49,123 nucleotides of DNA, taken from Clostridiales bacterium. GTDB taxonomy: Bacteria > Bacillota > Clostridia > Christensenellales > Borkfalkiaceae. Made by a program: the position numbers and the translations under genes. Shown piece after piece: positions 1 through 7,170 of this stretch. The stretch is taken from positions 1 to 49,123 of the forward strand of contig SVIM01000012.1 in assembly GCA_015069485.1 (NCBI GenBank), written 5' to 3'. Every line of letters starts with the position of its first letter. The first letter of the stretch is position 1. Under the pieces are notes generated by a model. The model was not told the origin of the DNA. It was given only the letters and a program-made list of their open reading frames with translations, and did not search any database.

Positions 1-261
1 ACTGTTGCCTAAATTATAAGTTCTTGTTGTAGTGGTTTGTGCTACGGTATTATTAGTTCCCGCAGAAGTAGGGTTTGCCATATTTTCTGCGGCTGTGGCA
101 GAGTTTTGCTCTGCCGAGGTTACGGAAAAAGCGCTTTTGGTAGGTTGATTTTTGTTGCTTGCTTGGTTTAAAGCAGAGTTTTTATTTAAATCAACTGCCG
201 TTTGGCTTACTTGTTCCGTTTTAAGTTGTTCAAAAATTTTGTTAATCTTTAATGTGGTCAA
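1..261 (-). CDS. partial low-complexity protein with TTG start (N-terminal 87 residues)
   Basis: The reading frame is open from a TTG codon at 259-261 to the left edge, so the C-terminus lies outside the window. A GGAGA ribosome binding site sits 8 bases upstream of the TTG, and no ATG occurs in frame until residue 62, which is why I chose TTG. The product begins MTTLKINKIFEQLKTEQ, a short amphipathic stretch, and continues as a Gln/Asn/Ser/Thr/Ala-rich low-complexity chain with no recognisable domain. Composition suggests a flexible or surface-associated protein, but I do not recognise a family and assign no function. Confidence 0.6.
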   Translation of the reverse strand, partial: MTTLKINKIFEQLKTEQVSQTAVDLNKNSALNQASNKNQPTKSAFSVTSAEQNSATAAENMANPTSAGTNNTVAQTTTTRTYNLGNS

Positions 262-491
262 ATTATAAATTCTCCTTTTTTTATAAATATTTAAACGATT
301 TGTGTAAATAAGAGGCCTCAAACATACAAACAAATGTTTACGATTTATTTATAACACAAAAAACATATGTTTAAACAAAAAACAAAAAAATAAATTTTAA
401 AAAAAATTGTAACTTTTTGGAACGGGCAAAAATTGCAGTACTTATAATTGATTTTAACCGAAAGTAAAAGCTATAAATTTTTATACAAATT

Positions 492-536
492 AAAATACAA
501 AGCGCCGTGGCAAATTGCCACGGCGCTTTGTATTTT
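492..536 (-). terminator. long perfect hairpin, probable terminator
   Basis: Arms of 22 bases (492-513 and 515-536) are perfectly complementary around a single central base. The core is GC-rich (GCGCCGTGGCAA) and flanked by AAAATACAAA/TTTGTATTTT, so transcripts in either direction would end in a U-rich 3' side. The only nearby gene reading into it is the permease at 677-1552 on the minus strand. Confidence 0.75.
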
Positions 537-630
537 ATATTATTTAAACATTATATTTTTTAATTAAGGGCGATATATATTCGAATTAAACCGGATTTTT
601 TAAAAATAACGCGGTATATATAAAGCTTAT

Positions 631-663
631 AGGGCGGGGGAATTACAAAAATTCCCCCGCCCT
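631..663 (-). terminator. hairpin just downstream of the permease gene
   Basis: AGGGCGGGGGAATT pairs with AATTCCCCCGCCCT across a short A-rich loop, 14 bases after the permease stop codon. The sequence following it on the minus strand lacks a clean U-run, so it may act in tandem with the hairpin at 492-536 or as an mRNA 3' stabiliser. Confidence 0.6.
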
Positions 664-676
664 ATTATATTAAAAA

Positions 677-1552
677 TTATAACAAATTAAAAAGCACCAT
701 GCCTGCGTTTACAATTACGCCGGCTGCGGTAGAAATTACGTATACTGCAACGAGCAACAAGACGTTACGCTTAATTTTTTTAGTGTTGCGAAGAAGCACC
801 ATAAACCCAAGCCCTGCGTTTGTGCAAAGCCCTGCTACCATACTTCCAAACGCTATTCCGCCGTTTATATACGCGCTTGTAATTAAAACGCTTGAAGCGC
901 AATTTGGAATTAAACCGATAAGCGCGGTTATAAAGGGCTGGAAGTAAGGGCCACCTATCATTACTGAAGAAATTTTATCTTCCCCCACCGCGTCGATAAT
1001 AAACCCGAAAATTAAGGTTACTATAAAAAGATAGCCGGCTACCTTAAGCGAGTGAAAAAGCGGATCGAGCAAAAATACCTTTAAATTACTTTTACCCTCG
1101 TGCTCTCTGCCACAGGAATAGGCGTGAATTTCGTGATGATGCTCTTCGGGAGCGACGAGCGCTTCGTTAGAAAATAAGAAATTAAATAGATAACCTACGC
1201 CGATTGCCAATAAAAATTTAATTGCAACCAAAGGCATTACTGCGGGGGCGGAGGTTATATCGGCAAGCAGAATTATTAACGCTTCGTCGCTTGTTGCAAG
1301 AAATACTGCAAGTAACGTGCCCGTTTTTATTAAGCCCTTTTCGTAAAGCTTTGCAGCCATTACCGAAAAACCGCATTGTGGAATTATACCCGTTGCCGTA
1401 CCTACTAAAGGCGCTAACGGACCTTGCAAAAACCTTTGGTTTTTTGTAAAACTCGTTTTATTTTCTAAAAGCTCTATAACTACGTAAATTAAAAATAAAA
1501 ACGGAAAAATTTTTAATGTATCTAATAGAGCGTGTTCAATTACGTGCCACAT
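677..1552 (-). CDS. ArsP_2-like integral membrane permease, putative metal (manganese/arsenic) exporter
   Basis: The 291-residue product is almost entirely hydrophobic, with about eight to ten membrane segments. It shows the internally repeated signatures of this permease family: GIIPQCGFS near residue 55 in the first half and GLIPNCASSV near residue 214 in the second. A His-rich cytosolic loop (EEHHHEIH, about residues 135-142) separates the halves and could bind metal. Families with this architecture are annotated as heavy-metal exporters or putative manganese transporters; the substrate cannot be read from sequence. It begins ATG at 1550-1552 with only a weak AAGG upstream. A TATAAT box lies near 1600 on the minus strand. 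The gene stands alone, with terminators on both sides. Confidence 0.75.
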   Translation of the reverse strand: MWHVIEHALLDTLKIFPFLFLIYVVIELLENKTSFTKNQRFLQGPLAPLVGTATGIIPQCGFSVMAAKLYEKGLIKTGTLLAVFLATSDEALIILLADITSAPAVMPLVAIKFLLAIGVGYLFNFLFSNEALVAPEEHHHEIHAYSCGREHEGKSNLKVFLLDPLFHSLKVAGYLFIVTLIFGFIIDAVGEDKISSVMIGGPYFQPFITALIGLIPNCASSVLITSAYINGGIAFGSMVAGLCTNAGLGFMVLLRNTKKIKRNVLLLVAVYVISTAAGVIVNAGMVLFNLL

Positions 1553-1624
1553 ATGTACCGATTACCTTGCTTTTTGCTGTTTGTAAGCAATTTATTATAT
1601 AGACAATATTTTTTTAATTTAAAC

Positions 1625-1655
1625 GCAAAAGCCCCGCCTTTTAAGCGGGCTTTGC
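1625..1655 (-). terminator. terminator of the ABC ATPase gene
   Basis: Immediately after the stop at 1660, GCAAAGCCCGC pairs with GCGGGGCTTTTGC (one or two bulges) and is followed on the minus strand by a T/A-rich run. Confidence 0.6.
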
Positions 1656-1659
1656 AAAT

Positions 1660-2859
1660 TTATTTTTTATTTTTTTTACTTTCGGGGGCAGGCTTTGCTT
1701 TATTTTTAATATTTTCTGCCTCTGCAGGGGTTACGGGGATTATTTCCGCTTCTGCATAGCCCGTGTTTTGATAGTTTTCGTCACGCGAAAGTATAGATAA
1801 GGTTGTTTCCGCGTCGAATAAATATAATCTTTCCGCATCCACTTTTATAGCTACCTCTTCTCCCTTTTTGTTAGATTGGGTGGCTACTATTATTGAATTA
1901 CCAGCAAAATCACATTCGATAAAGCCTTCTGAAACGGAAGAGATTTCGGCTTTTATTTCACCGCCCTCGCAAACGGATAAATCTTCGGGACGAATACCTA
2001 CGGTTACCTTTTTATCGCTATTTTCGTACCCGTTAGCAAGGCGGGCTTCGACGCTTTTAGGAAGATTAATTTTTACGCCGTTAAAGCATACGAAAAGATT
2101 ATCTTCTTCCCTAACCACGGTTGCGTTGCGAATAAAATTAATTGTGGGGCTACCGATAAAGAAGGCAACGAATTCGTTTACGGGATAGTCGTATAAATTT
2201 GCGGGAGTGTCGATTTGCTGAACGAACCCGTCCTTTAAAACTACTATTCTATCGGCGATAGACATAGCCTCTAAAACGCTGGGCGTTGCGTAGATAAAAG
2301 CACCGCCTACCCTTGCCCTTAAGCTTGCAACGGTTGCTATCATTTGCGCTTTTAAATCTTCCTCAAGCCCGGAAAAAGGATCGTCGAATAAATATGCGTC
2401 AGGCTCTCTAACCAACGCCCTACCCAAGGTTATAAGTTGCTTTTGCTCGGTTGTAACCGTTTTAACCTTACGGCTTAAAACTTCGGTTAAGCCGAACACG
2501 GAAGCCACCGCCTTAACCCTTTTATCGATTAAAATTTTGGGAGCGTTGCGCTTTGCAAGGCCAAAGGCTAAATTTTCGTAAACGGTTTGTTGCGTGTTTA
2601 AGGTGTTGTTTCTAAAAAGCATTGCAACGTTTCTGTCTTTAACTTCCACATCCGTTACCGCTTTGTTTGCAATTTTAATTTCACCTTCGGTTACTTCTTC
2701 CAGACCGGCAATAACCCTTAAAAGAGTGGATTTACCGCTTGCTTCGCCACCGCATAGCACTAATAATTCGCTATCGTTTGCCGTAAAGGTTGCGCCGTAT
2801 AGCGCAAGCGTGCCCGAAGGATATTTTTTATTTACGCCGTTTAAAATTACGTTTGCCAT
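1660..2859 (-). CDS. MalK/MsmX-type ABC transporter ATPase with degenerate catalytic motifs
   Basis: By overall layout this is a CUT1 sugar-transporter ATPase: an N-terminal nucleotide-binding domain of about 230 residues, then a TOBE/OB-type domain with the typical VGIRPEDL segment, and a Lys-rich tail. The Walker A (GGEASGKST) is intact. The other catalytic motifs are not: the Q-loop Gln is Arg (MLFRNN), the LSGGQ signature reads VTTEQ, the Walker B glutamate is Asp (YLFDDP), the D-loop reads SGLE, and the switch His is Pro (IYATPS). The frame is long and clean, so it is not an ordinary pseudogene. I chose ATG at 2857-2859 because GGAG lies 6 bases upstream; an in-frame TTG four codons earlier overlaps that site. 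No permease or binding-protein gene is adjacent. It could be a regulatory or structural ATPase-like protein. Confidence 0.85.
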   Translation of the reverse strand: MANVILNGVNKKYPSGTLALYGATFTANDSELLVLCGGEASGKSTLLRVIAGLEEVTEGEIKIANKAVTDVEVKDRNVAMLFRNNTLNTQQTVYENLAFGLAKRNAPKILIDKRVKAVASVFGLTEVLSRKVKTVTTEQKQLITLGRALVREPDAYLFDDPFSGLEEDLKAQMIATVASLRARVGGAFIYATPSVLEAMSIADRIVVLKDGFVQQIDTPANLYDYPVNEFVAFFIGSPTINFIRNATVVREEDNLFVCFNGVKINLPKSVEARLANGYENSDKKVTVGIRPEDLSVCEGGEIKAEISSVSEGFIECDFAGNSIIVATQSNKKGEEVAIKVDAERLYLFDAETTLSILSRDENYQNTGYAEAEIIPVTPAEAENIKNKAKPAPESKKNKK

Positions 2860-2906
2860 ATCGTACTCCAATGCCCAAGCATTATGGGCGCATAGTTTAC
2901 CCCACT

Positions 2907-2935
2907 ATAATACCATATTTTTAAATTTTTACCAA
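2907..2935 (-). promoter_or_regulatory. sigma-A promoter of the ABC ATPase gene
   Basis: On the minus strand TTGGTA (2930-2935) and TATTAT (2907-2912) are separated by exactly 17 bases. It is divergent from the queH promoter. Confidence 0.7.
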
Positions 2936-2963
2936 CTGCATTAAACAATTTTTTTAAAATTTG

Positions 2964-2992
2964 TTGTAATTATTTTATTTTCGTGTTAAAGT
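2964..2992 (+). promoter_or_regulatory. queH promoter, possibly leaderless
   Basis: TTGTAA (2964-2969) and TAAAGT (2987-2992) are 17 bases apart, and only 6 bases separate the -10 box from the ATG at 2999. No Shine-Dalgarno sequence precedes the start, so the transcript would begin at or next to the start codon. The -10 matches consensus in four of six positions. Confidence 0.45.
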
Positions 2993-2998
2993 TAATGT

Positions 2999-3616
2999 AT
3001 GAACAAAACTAACTACCAACAAAAGATGCAAGAGCAGATTAAGCTTTTAAACGGCAACAAGGCAAAGCTGTTAATTCACAGCTGTTGCGCGCCCTGCTCT
3101 TCCGCCTGCCTTGAAAGGCTTTATAATTTTTTTGACGTTAGCGTTTTATTTTATAACCCTAATATTCAAACGGGGGAATACGAGAAAAGAAAGGCGGAGC
3201 AAATTCGCTTTTTAGAGCAAACGGGTTGGGCGAAATTTATTGACTGCGACCATAACGAAGAAGATTTTTACCTTAATATATGCGGACTTGAAGGCGAGCC
3301 CGAGGGCGGTAAAAGATGTGAAAGGTGCTTTGAAATTCGCCTTAAAAAGACGGCGGAGATTGCAAGGCAAATGCACTTTGATTTTTTTGCTACCACCCTT
3401 ACCCTTTCGCCGTTAAAAAACGCCGACATTATTAACGCCTTGGGGGAAGATATTGCAAGGCAAGTGGGCGTAAATTGGCTTTATAGCGATTTTAAAAAGC
3501 AAAACGGATATTTAAGGAGCATTGAACTTAGTAAAATATACCAACTTTACAGGCAAAACTTTTGCGGTTGCGCCTTTTCGGAAAAAGAAAGTTTTATTAA
3601 AGGGTTGAAAAACTAA
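2999..3616 (+). CDS. queH: epoxyqueuosine reductase QueH
   Basis: QueH performs the last step of queuosine synthesis, reducing epoxyqueuosine to queuosine at position 34 of tRNA with a metal cluster held by clustered cysteines. The 205-residue product has the family hallmarks: HSCCAPCSSAC near residues 27-37, GGKRCERCFEIRL in the middle, and a C-terminal NFCGCAFS. Length fits the family, formerly DUF208. No other queuosine genes are in the window. The start lacks a Shine-Dalgarno sequence, see the promoter entry. The last codons overlap the -35 box of the next gene. Confidence 0.93.
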   Translation: MNKTNYQQKMQEQIKLLNGNKAKLLIHSCCAPCSSACLERLYNFFDVSVLFYNPNIQTGEYEKRKAEQIRFLEQTGWAKFIDCDHNEEDFYLNICGLEGEPEGGKRCERCFEIRLKKTAEIARQMHFDFFATTLTLSPLKNADIINALGEDIARQVGVNWLYSDFKKQNGYLRSIELSKIYQLYRQNFCGCAFSEKESFIKGLKN

Positions 3617-3633
3617 AAAAATAATGCTATAAT
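3605..3633 (+). promoter_or_regulatory. strong sigma-A promoter for the carbamoyltransferase leader
   Basis: TTGAAA (3605-3610), a 17-base spacer and consensus TATAAT (3628-3633) overlap the 3' end of queH. Transcription would start near 3640, giving a 5' leader of about 155 bases before the ATG at 3795. Confidence 0.8.
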
Positions 3634-3658
3634 GTAATTAAATATAGGCAAAAAAGCT

Positions 3659-3748
3659 GCGTAATTTTACGCAAGAGCAAAGCACCGAGTTCTTGAAGAA
3701 AATGCGCAAGGGCAAAGCACCGAGCCCTTGAAGAAAGTTAGCAAGGGC
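3659..3748 (+). repeat. tandem 35-bp repeat forming conserved RNA hairpins in an mRNA leader
   Basis: Two full units of 35 bases start at 3672 and 3707, and a third unit begins at 3742 but diverges after its first seven bases. Each full unit is a 7-bp stem around an identical ten-base loop, AAAGCACCGA. Stem 1 is CAAGAGC/GTTCTTG and stem 2 is CAAGGGC/GCCCTTG: one A-U pair has become G-C and a G.U pair has become G-C, so pairing is kept despite changes on both arms. A separate palindrome, GCGTAA-TT-TTACGC, lies at 3659-3672. The linker GAAGAAA is also conserved. Confidence 0.75.
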
Positions 3749-3794
3749 ATATTGCTTAAAAAACTGTATTTTATTAAATTTTTGAGGAAATTTT

Positions 3795-4733
3795 ATGGAT
3801 ATTAACCGTTATTCCCCCACTTATAAAATTAACAAAACCCACATGACCAAGTTGGCAGGCTATACCAGCGAAGAAATATTTGAAATTTTATACGCAATAA
3901 AGACGATGAAAGCCAAATTTATTGCGCACGAAGAAACTAATATTTTAAACGGCACTACCATTGCGCTTTTGTTTGCAGACACCTCGCTTAGAACGCGCTC
4001 TGCATTAGAAATCGGCACCAAACAGCTTGGCGGTGAGTGCGTGCTTTTACCTTACAGCGCCGAGGATATGCAAGCCGGCGACAACGTAAGGGACGTTTTA
4101 AACGTTATTACACGCTACGGCGTAGGCGCGATAGTAACCCGTGGAGTAAACCAAGAAAGCTTGGATGAATTTATGCAGGTTTCCTCCATCCCCATTATAA
4201 ACTCCACCAACGAAAGATACGTGCCTATGCAGGTTCTTTGCGACCTTTATACCATTTGGGAAAAGAAGAAAAAGCTTGAAGGATTAAAGATGGCTTACGT
4301 TGGAAAGGGCACTAATACGGCAATATCCGGAATTATGGGAGCAATAAAATGCGGTATAGATATTTCGGTTGCTACGCCCGAAAATTACGCAATCCCTCAA
4401 CAGTATATCGACAGAGCGCAACAGTACGGAAGAATTAGCGTTACCACTAACCCCATTGAAGCGGTTAAGGACGCCGATATCGTTTATACGGACGGCTACC
4501 ACTATCACTCCGTAACCTCGGACGAAGAAAAGGCTGCGCTTAAGCTTTACAAGGTTACTCCTGCGCTTATGAGCTTTGCTAAAAAGGACGCTCTTTTTAT
4601 GCATCCACTCCCTGCAACGAGGGGCTTGGAGGTTTCTGCCGAGGTTATCGACGGACCTAACAGCATAGTTTACGACCAAGCGGAAAACAGACTTCATACC
4701 GTAAAGGCCGTGCTTGCGTTACTCGTTAAATAA
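3795..4733 (+). CDS. aspartate/ornithine carbamoyltransferase family enzyme, substrate unassigned
   Basis: The fold-level match is good: an N-terminal carbamoyl-phosphate domain and a C-terminal domain ending in the OTCase-like block DQAENRLHTVKAVLALL, 312 residues in all. The key motifs depart from ornithine transcarbamylase. The carbamoyl-phosphate loop is SLRTR (residues 64-68) instead of STRTR, the usual HPTQ is VPMQ (143-146), the catalytic HCLP is HPLP (270-273, as in aspartate transcarbamylase), and the ornithine-binding SMG loop is absent, with YTDGYHYHS in its place. SLRTR-type loops are known from acetyl- and succinyl-ornithine enzymes. No other arginine or pyrimidine gene is near. 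The start has a GAGGAAA ribosome binding site. I would not call it argF without a substrate test. Confidence 0.85.
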   Translation: MDINRYSPTYKINKTHMTKLAGYTSEEIFEILYAIKTMKAKFIAHEETNILNGTTIALLFADTSLRTRSALEIGTKQLGGECVLLPYSAEDMQAGDNVRDVLNVITRYGVGAIVTRGVNQESLDEFMQVSSIPIINSTNERYVPMQVLCDLYTIWEKKKKLEGLKMAYVGKGTNTAISGIMGAIKCGIDISVATPENYAIPQQYIDRAQQYGRISVTTNPIEAVKDADIVYTDGYHYHSVTSDEEKAALKLYKVTPALMSFAKKDALFMHPLPATRGLEVSAEVIDGPNSIVYDQAENRLHTVKAVLALLVK

Positions 4734-4748
4734 TTAAAAATATTAATT

Positions 4749-4776
4749 GCGGTGGTTGCAAAATTGCAACCACCGC
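4749..4776. terminator. bidirectional terminator between convergent genes
   Basis: GCGGTGGTTGCAA and TTGCAACCACCGC form a perfect stem between the carbamoyltransferase stop and the metallophosphoesterase stop, with A/T-rich flanks on both sides. Confidence 0.8.
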
Positions 4777-4782
4777 ATTATT

Positions 4783-5574
4783 TTATTTTGCTTTATTAAT
4801 TTGTATTACGACTAATTCCGGGGTGTTAAAAAGCCTTATAGGAAAGGAGGAATTGCCTAACCCGCGCGATATAATCATATCGGTTGCCCCCATACTATGC
4901 CTTCCCGAAGTGTATTTAGGAAAAATTCCTTGCCCCGGCGCGTACAGCCCGATAGAAGTAAAAGGTATGCGCCATTGTCCGCCGTGAGCGTGCCCGCACA
5001 ACGCTAAATTATAGCCGAGCTGACAAAAGCATTTAAAGTATTGAGGCTCGTGCGCAAGCAAAACGGTAAAGGAATTTTTATCCGGTTTTTTTAAATTTTC
5101 TTCGCGTAGATTGCTATCGCTTACGCCGTAAAAGGTTACGCCGTCAAGGCATACGGCTTTATCGTCTAAAACGGTTGCGCCAAGCGATTGAAGGCTTTTT
5201 TTAAAGGCCTCGTAGCCGAGGTATCTTAATTCGTGGTTGCCGCACACGAATAATACGGGGGCGATTTTTACGCACTCCTTTATAAGGGACTTTGCCACGC
5301 TTACGCCACGCGGATTGTAATTGTGTATTATATCGCCCGTAATGCAAATATGCGTTGGGCTTTGTTTTTTTATATTATTTATTAAATAGCTATTGTCTTT
5401 TAAAAAGCACTTTCCGTGAAGGTCGGAAATATGCGCTATTTTAACGCCCTTTTCGCTTATTTTATCGCTTAATATTTGATACTTGCTAACCTTAATTTTG
5501 TTGTTTGAATAAAGTAAAAATAATATTACGGCTACTGCAAAAAGCGCAATAACCAAGTAATAGTACCACTCCAT
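4783..5574 (-). CDS. membrane-anchored metallophosphoesterase (YkuE-like calcineurin family)
   Basis: A single N-terminal membrane segment (about residues 5-23) anchors a calcineurin-like phosphoesterase domain. The metal-binding motifs appear in order: ISDLHG, GDIIH, GNHE, LLAHEP and CGHAHGGQ. YkuE-type relatives act at the outer face of the membrane on phosphate esters such as lipid-linked pyrophosphates; the substrate here is unknown. The ATG directly abuts the trmB stop codon (TAAATG), and GAGGG inside the end of trmB can serve as ribosome binding site, so the two are translationally coupled. Length of 263 residues is normal. Confidence 0.85.
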   Translation of the reverse strand: MEWYYYLVIALFAVAVILFLLYSNNKIKVSKYQILSDKISEKGVKIAHISDLHGKCFLKDNSYLINNIKKQSPTHICITGDIIHNYNPRGVSVAKSLIKECVKIAPVLFVCGNHELRYLGYEAFKKSLQSLGATVLDDKAVCLDGVTFYGVSDSNLREENLKKPDKNSFTVLLAHEPQYFKCFCQLGYNLALCGHAHGGQWRIPFTSIGLYAPGQGIFPKYTSGRHSMGATDMIISRGLGNSSFPIRLFNTPELVVIQINKAK

Positions 5575-6243
5575 TTACACCCTCGCTACAATTCTAAAAA
5601 TAGGCAAGCCCATATCCGTAAACCTTTGCTCGTGCTCGGTTACAACGTTGCCGTCAAAGGGGTTGTTTTTTAAGTCACGGCAGGTAGAAATTATTTTATA
5701 ATTTTCTTCACCGTAGCTTTCAACCGAAAAATTATAAAAATCTTCGTTGTCGGTTTTTTGCCAAATTTCTCCGTTTGCCGTTAAAATATTGCGGTAAATT
5801 TGCAAAAATTTAGGGTGCGTTAAGCGTTGCTTTGCATACCCCATTTTAGGCAAGGGGTTGGAAAAGTTTAAATAAATTCTTTCAACCGAACCGTTGGGAA
5901 AGTATTTTTGCAAAACCTCGGCAGAGGCGTTTAAAAAGTAAACGTTATTTAAAGGCTCTTTTAAAAGCTTTTCGCAGCCGTCGATAATTACGTTGGTAAT
6001 TTTTTCTAAGGCGATAAAATTTACGGAAGGGTGAAGCCTTGCCATTTCTAAAACGAATTTGCCTTTACCGCAACCGATTTCTAAATGGACGGGATTATCG
6101 TTGCCAAAAATTTTATTAAATTGTAAATACTCCTTTTTTTGCACCGAGCTAAGCATATTTTTATCGCTAAGGTCGGCAACGGTTACAACCTTACTGCAAG
6201 CTGAAATTCTTTCTTCAAGGTGTGGTTTTTTGTGCATTCTCAT
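5575..6243 (-). CDS. trmB: tRNA (guanine-N7)-methyltransferase
   Basis: TrmB methylates G46 in the tRNA variable loop with S-adenosylmethionine. The SAM-binding LEIGCGKGKF (about residues 55-64), the IALEK acidic loop and the C-terminal TEHEQRF block mark the family. The substrate loop, normally DPWPKxRHxKRRLT, reads NPLPKMGYAKQRLT, with the Trp and one Arg missing, an atypical but recognisable version. I place the start at 6241-6243 because GGGAG lies about 8 bases upstream; the longer frame adds seven unconvincing residues. It forms a unit with the downstream phosphoesterase. Confidence 0.9.
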   Translation of the reverse strand: MRMHKKPHLEERISACSKVVTVADLSDKNMLSSVQKKEYLQFNKIFGNDNPVHLEIGCGKGKFVLEMARLHPSVNFIALEKITNVIIDGCEKLLKEPLNNVYFLNASAEVLQKYFPNGSVERIYLNFSNPLPKMGYAKQRLTHPKFLQIYRNILTANGEIWQKTDNEDFYNFSVESYGEENYKIISTCRDLKNNPFDGNVVTEHEQRFTDMGLPIFRIVARV

Positions 6244-6437
6244 AAAAATTCTCCCTGTTTGCAAAAACGCCGTAATTTACTTAAAAAGTTTAGCACAAAA
6301 CTTTTTAAAAGGCAATAAAAGCGCGTGCCAAAAAATTACGTTTTTATTTTAACTTTATTTTTAACTTTTTTGTTTAAAAGCTAAAATTTTGCTTTATATA
6401 TTATTCGTCGGGTGAAAAAAATATTATACGGGAATAA

Positions 6438-6497
6438 ACCGCATTGCGGTAAAAAATTCTAAAAATAGCGTCGGGTAGCCCTTTGCGGAAGCTATTT
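6438..6497 (+). repeat. two short inverted repeats upstream of the next gene
   Basis: ACCGCATTGCGGT (6438-6450) and AAATAGC...GCTATTT (6463-6469 with 6491-6497) lie just before the ribosome binding site of the membrane protein gene at 6514. They could fold in a leader RNA. No consensus promoter is clear in this gap. Confidence 0.35.
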
Positions 6498-6513
6498 CCA
6501 AAAAGGAGAATTT

Positions 6514-7077
6514 ATGTATTTTTACGAATTAATTTCTGCATTTTCCCTTTACGGCGAAGAAGTAATTTTGTTTGCTTTTTTAACCACCGTAGCAATTCAA
6601 ATCGCAAAAAACAACCTGCTTAAAAGCGTTAATAAAAGGTTATTAACCTTTATGCCTTTTTTAATTGGCACGGTAATATATGCCGTTTATTTATATTTTT
6701 CGTTTGGCATTGAGTACCTTTTAAAAAACGCAACAGCCGTTTTCGAGCACGGCATTGCAGTTGGAACGCTTTCGACCTTTATGTATATTATATACGAGCA
6801 GTTTATAAGAAAAACCTGCCCCACCCTTTCAATTAGCGAAAGCTTGGCGCTATCGTATATATCCACCTACGTAAAGGAAGAATTGCGCGAAGATGTTGCA
6901 AAAAAAATTTGCGAAGTAGTTAACAGCACGACTGAAAGCGAAGGGGTTTTATTAATTAAGGATTTAATTTTACAAAACGCCCAAACGGAAATTTTAGACG
7001 ACGAATTAATTGCGCTTTGCTCGCTTATTTATAAGTCGCTAATATCTCTTTCGCCCATAAAAAATTCCGTAAAGTAG
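6514..7077 (+). CDS. unknown membrane protein
   Basis: The 187-residue product has three hydrophobic stretches in its first half (about residues 12-30, 45-65 and 78-97) and a soluble, helical second half rich in Glu, Leu and Ser. An AAGGAGAATTT ribosome binding site sets the ATG. I do not recognise a domain. The gene is transcribed alone toward a terminator that it shares with the gerA operon, so it may belong to the germination neighbourhood, but nothing in its sequence shows that. Confidence 0.65.
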   Translation: MYFYELISAFSLYGEEVILFAFLTTVAIQIAKNNLLKSVNKRLLTFMPFLIGTVIYAVYLYFSFGIEYLLKNATAVFEHGIAVGTLSTFMYIIYEQFIRKTCPTLSISESLALSYISTYVKEELREDVAKKICEVVNSTTESEGVLLIKDLILQNAQTEILDDELIALCSLIYKSLISLSPIKNSVK

Positions 7078-7101
7078 CTTGCGGAAAAAATTTTAAAGAT
7101 A

Positions 7102-7132
7102 GGGGCGCTCGGCAATTTTTGCCGAGCGCCCC
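7102..7132. terminator. bidirectional terminator between the membrane protein and gerAC
   Basis: GGGGCGCTCGGCAA and TGCCGAGCGCCCC form a perfect stem, followed on the plus strand by TGCCTTTTTCTTT. Confidence 0.85.
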
Positions 7133-7170
7133 TGCCTTTTTCTTTACCCCATATAAAACCTTTTACTTAT

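Larger units (their letters stand above)
262..676. other. gene-free stretch with two strong hairpins
   Basis: This AT-rich gap holds no credible reading frame. It contains the upstream region of the TTG-initiated gene on the left (with AAACATATGTTT, a 12-bp palindrome at about 363-374) and two GC-rich hairpins, listed separately, downstream of the permease gene on the right. The 95 bases between the hairpins show nothing else. Confidence 0.6.

Noticed and set aside
1660-2859. ABC ATPase as a plain pseudogene
   Set aside because: The frame is intact over 399 codons with promoter, ribosome binding site and terminator, and the C-terminal domain is well kept.
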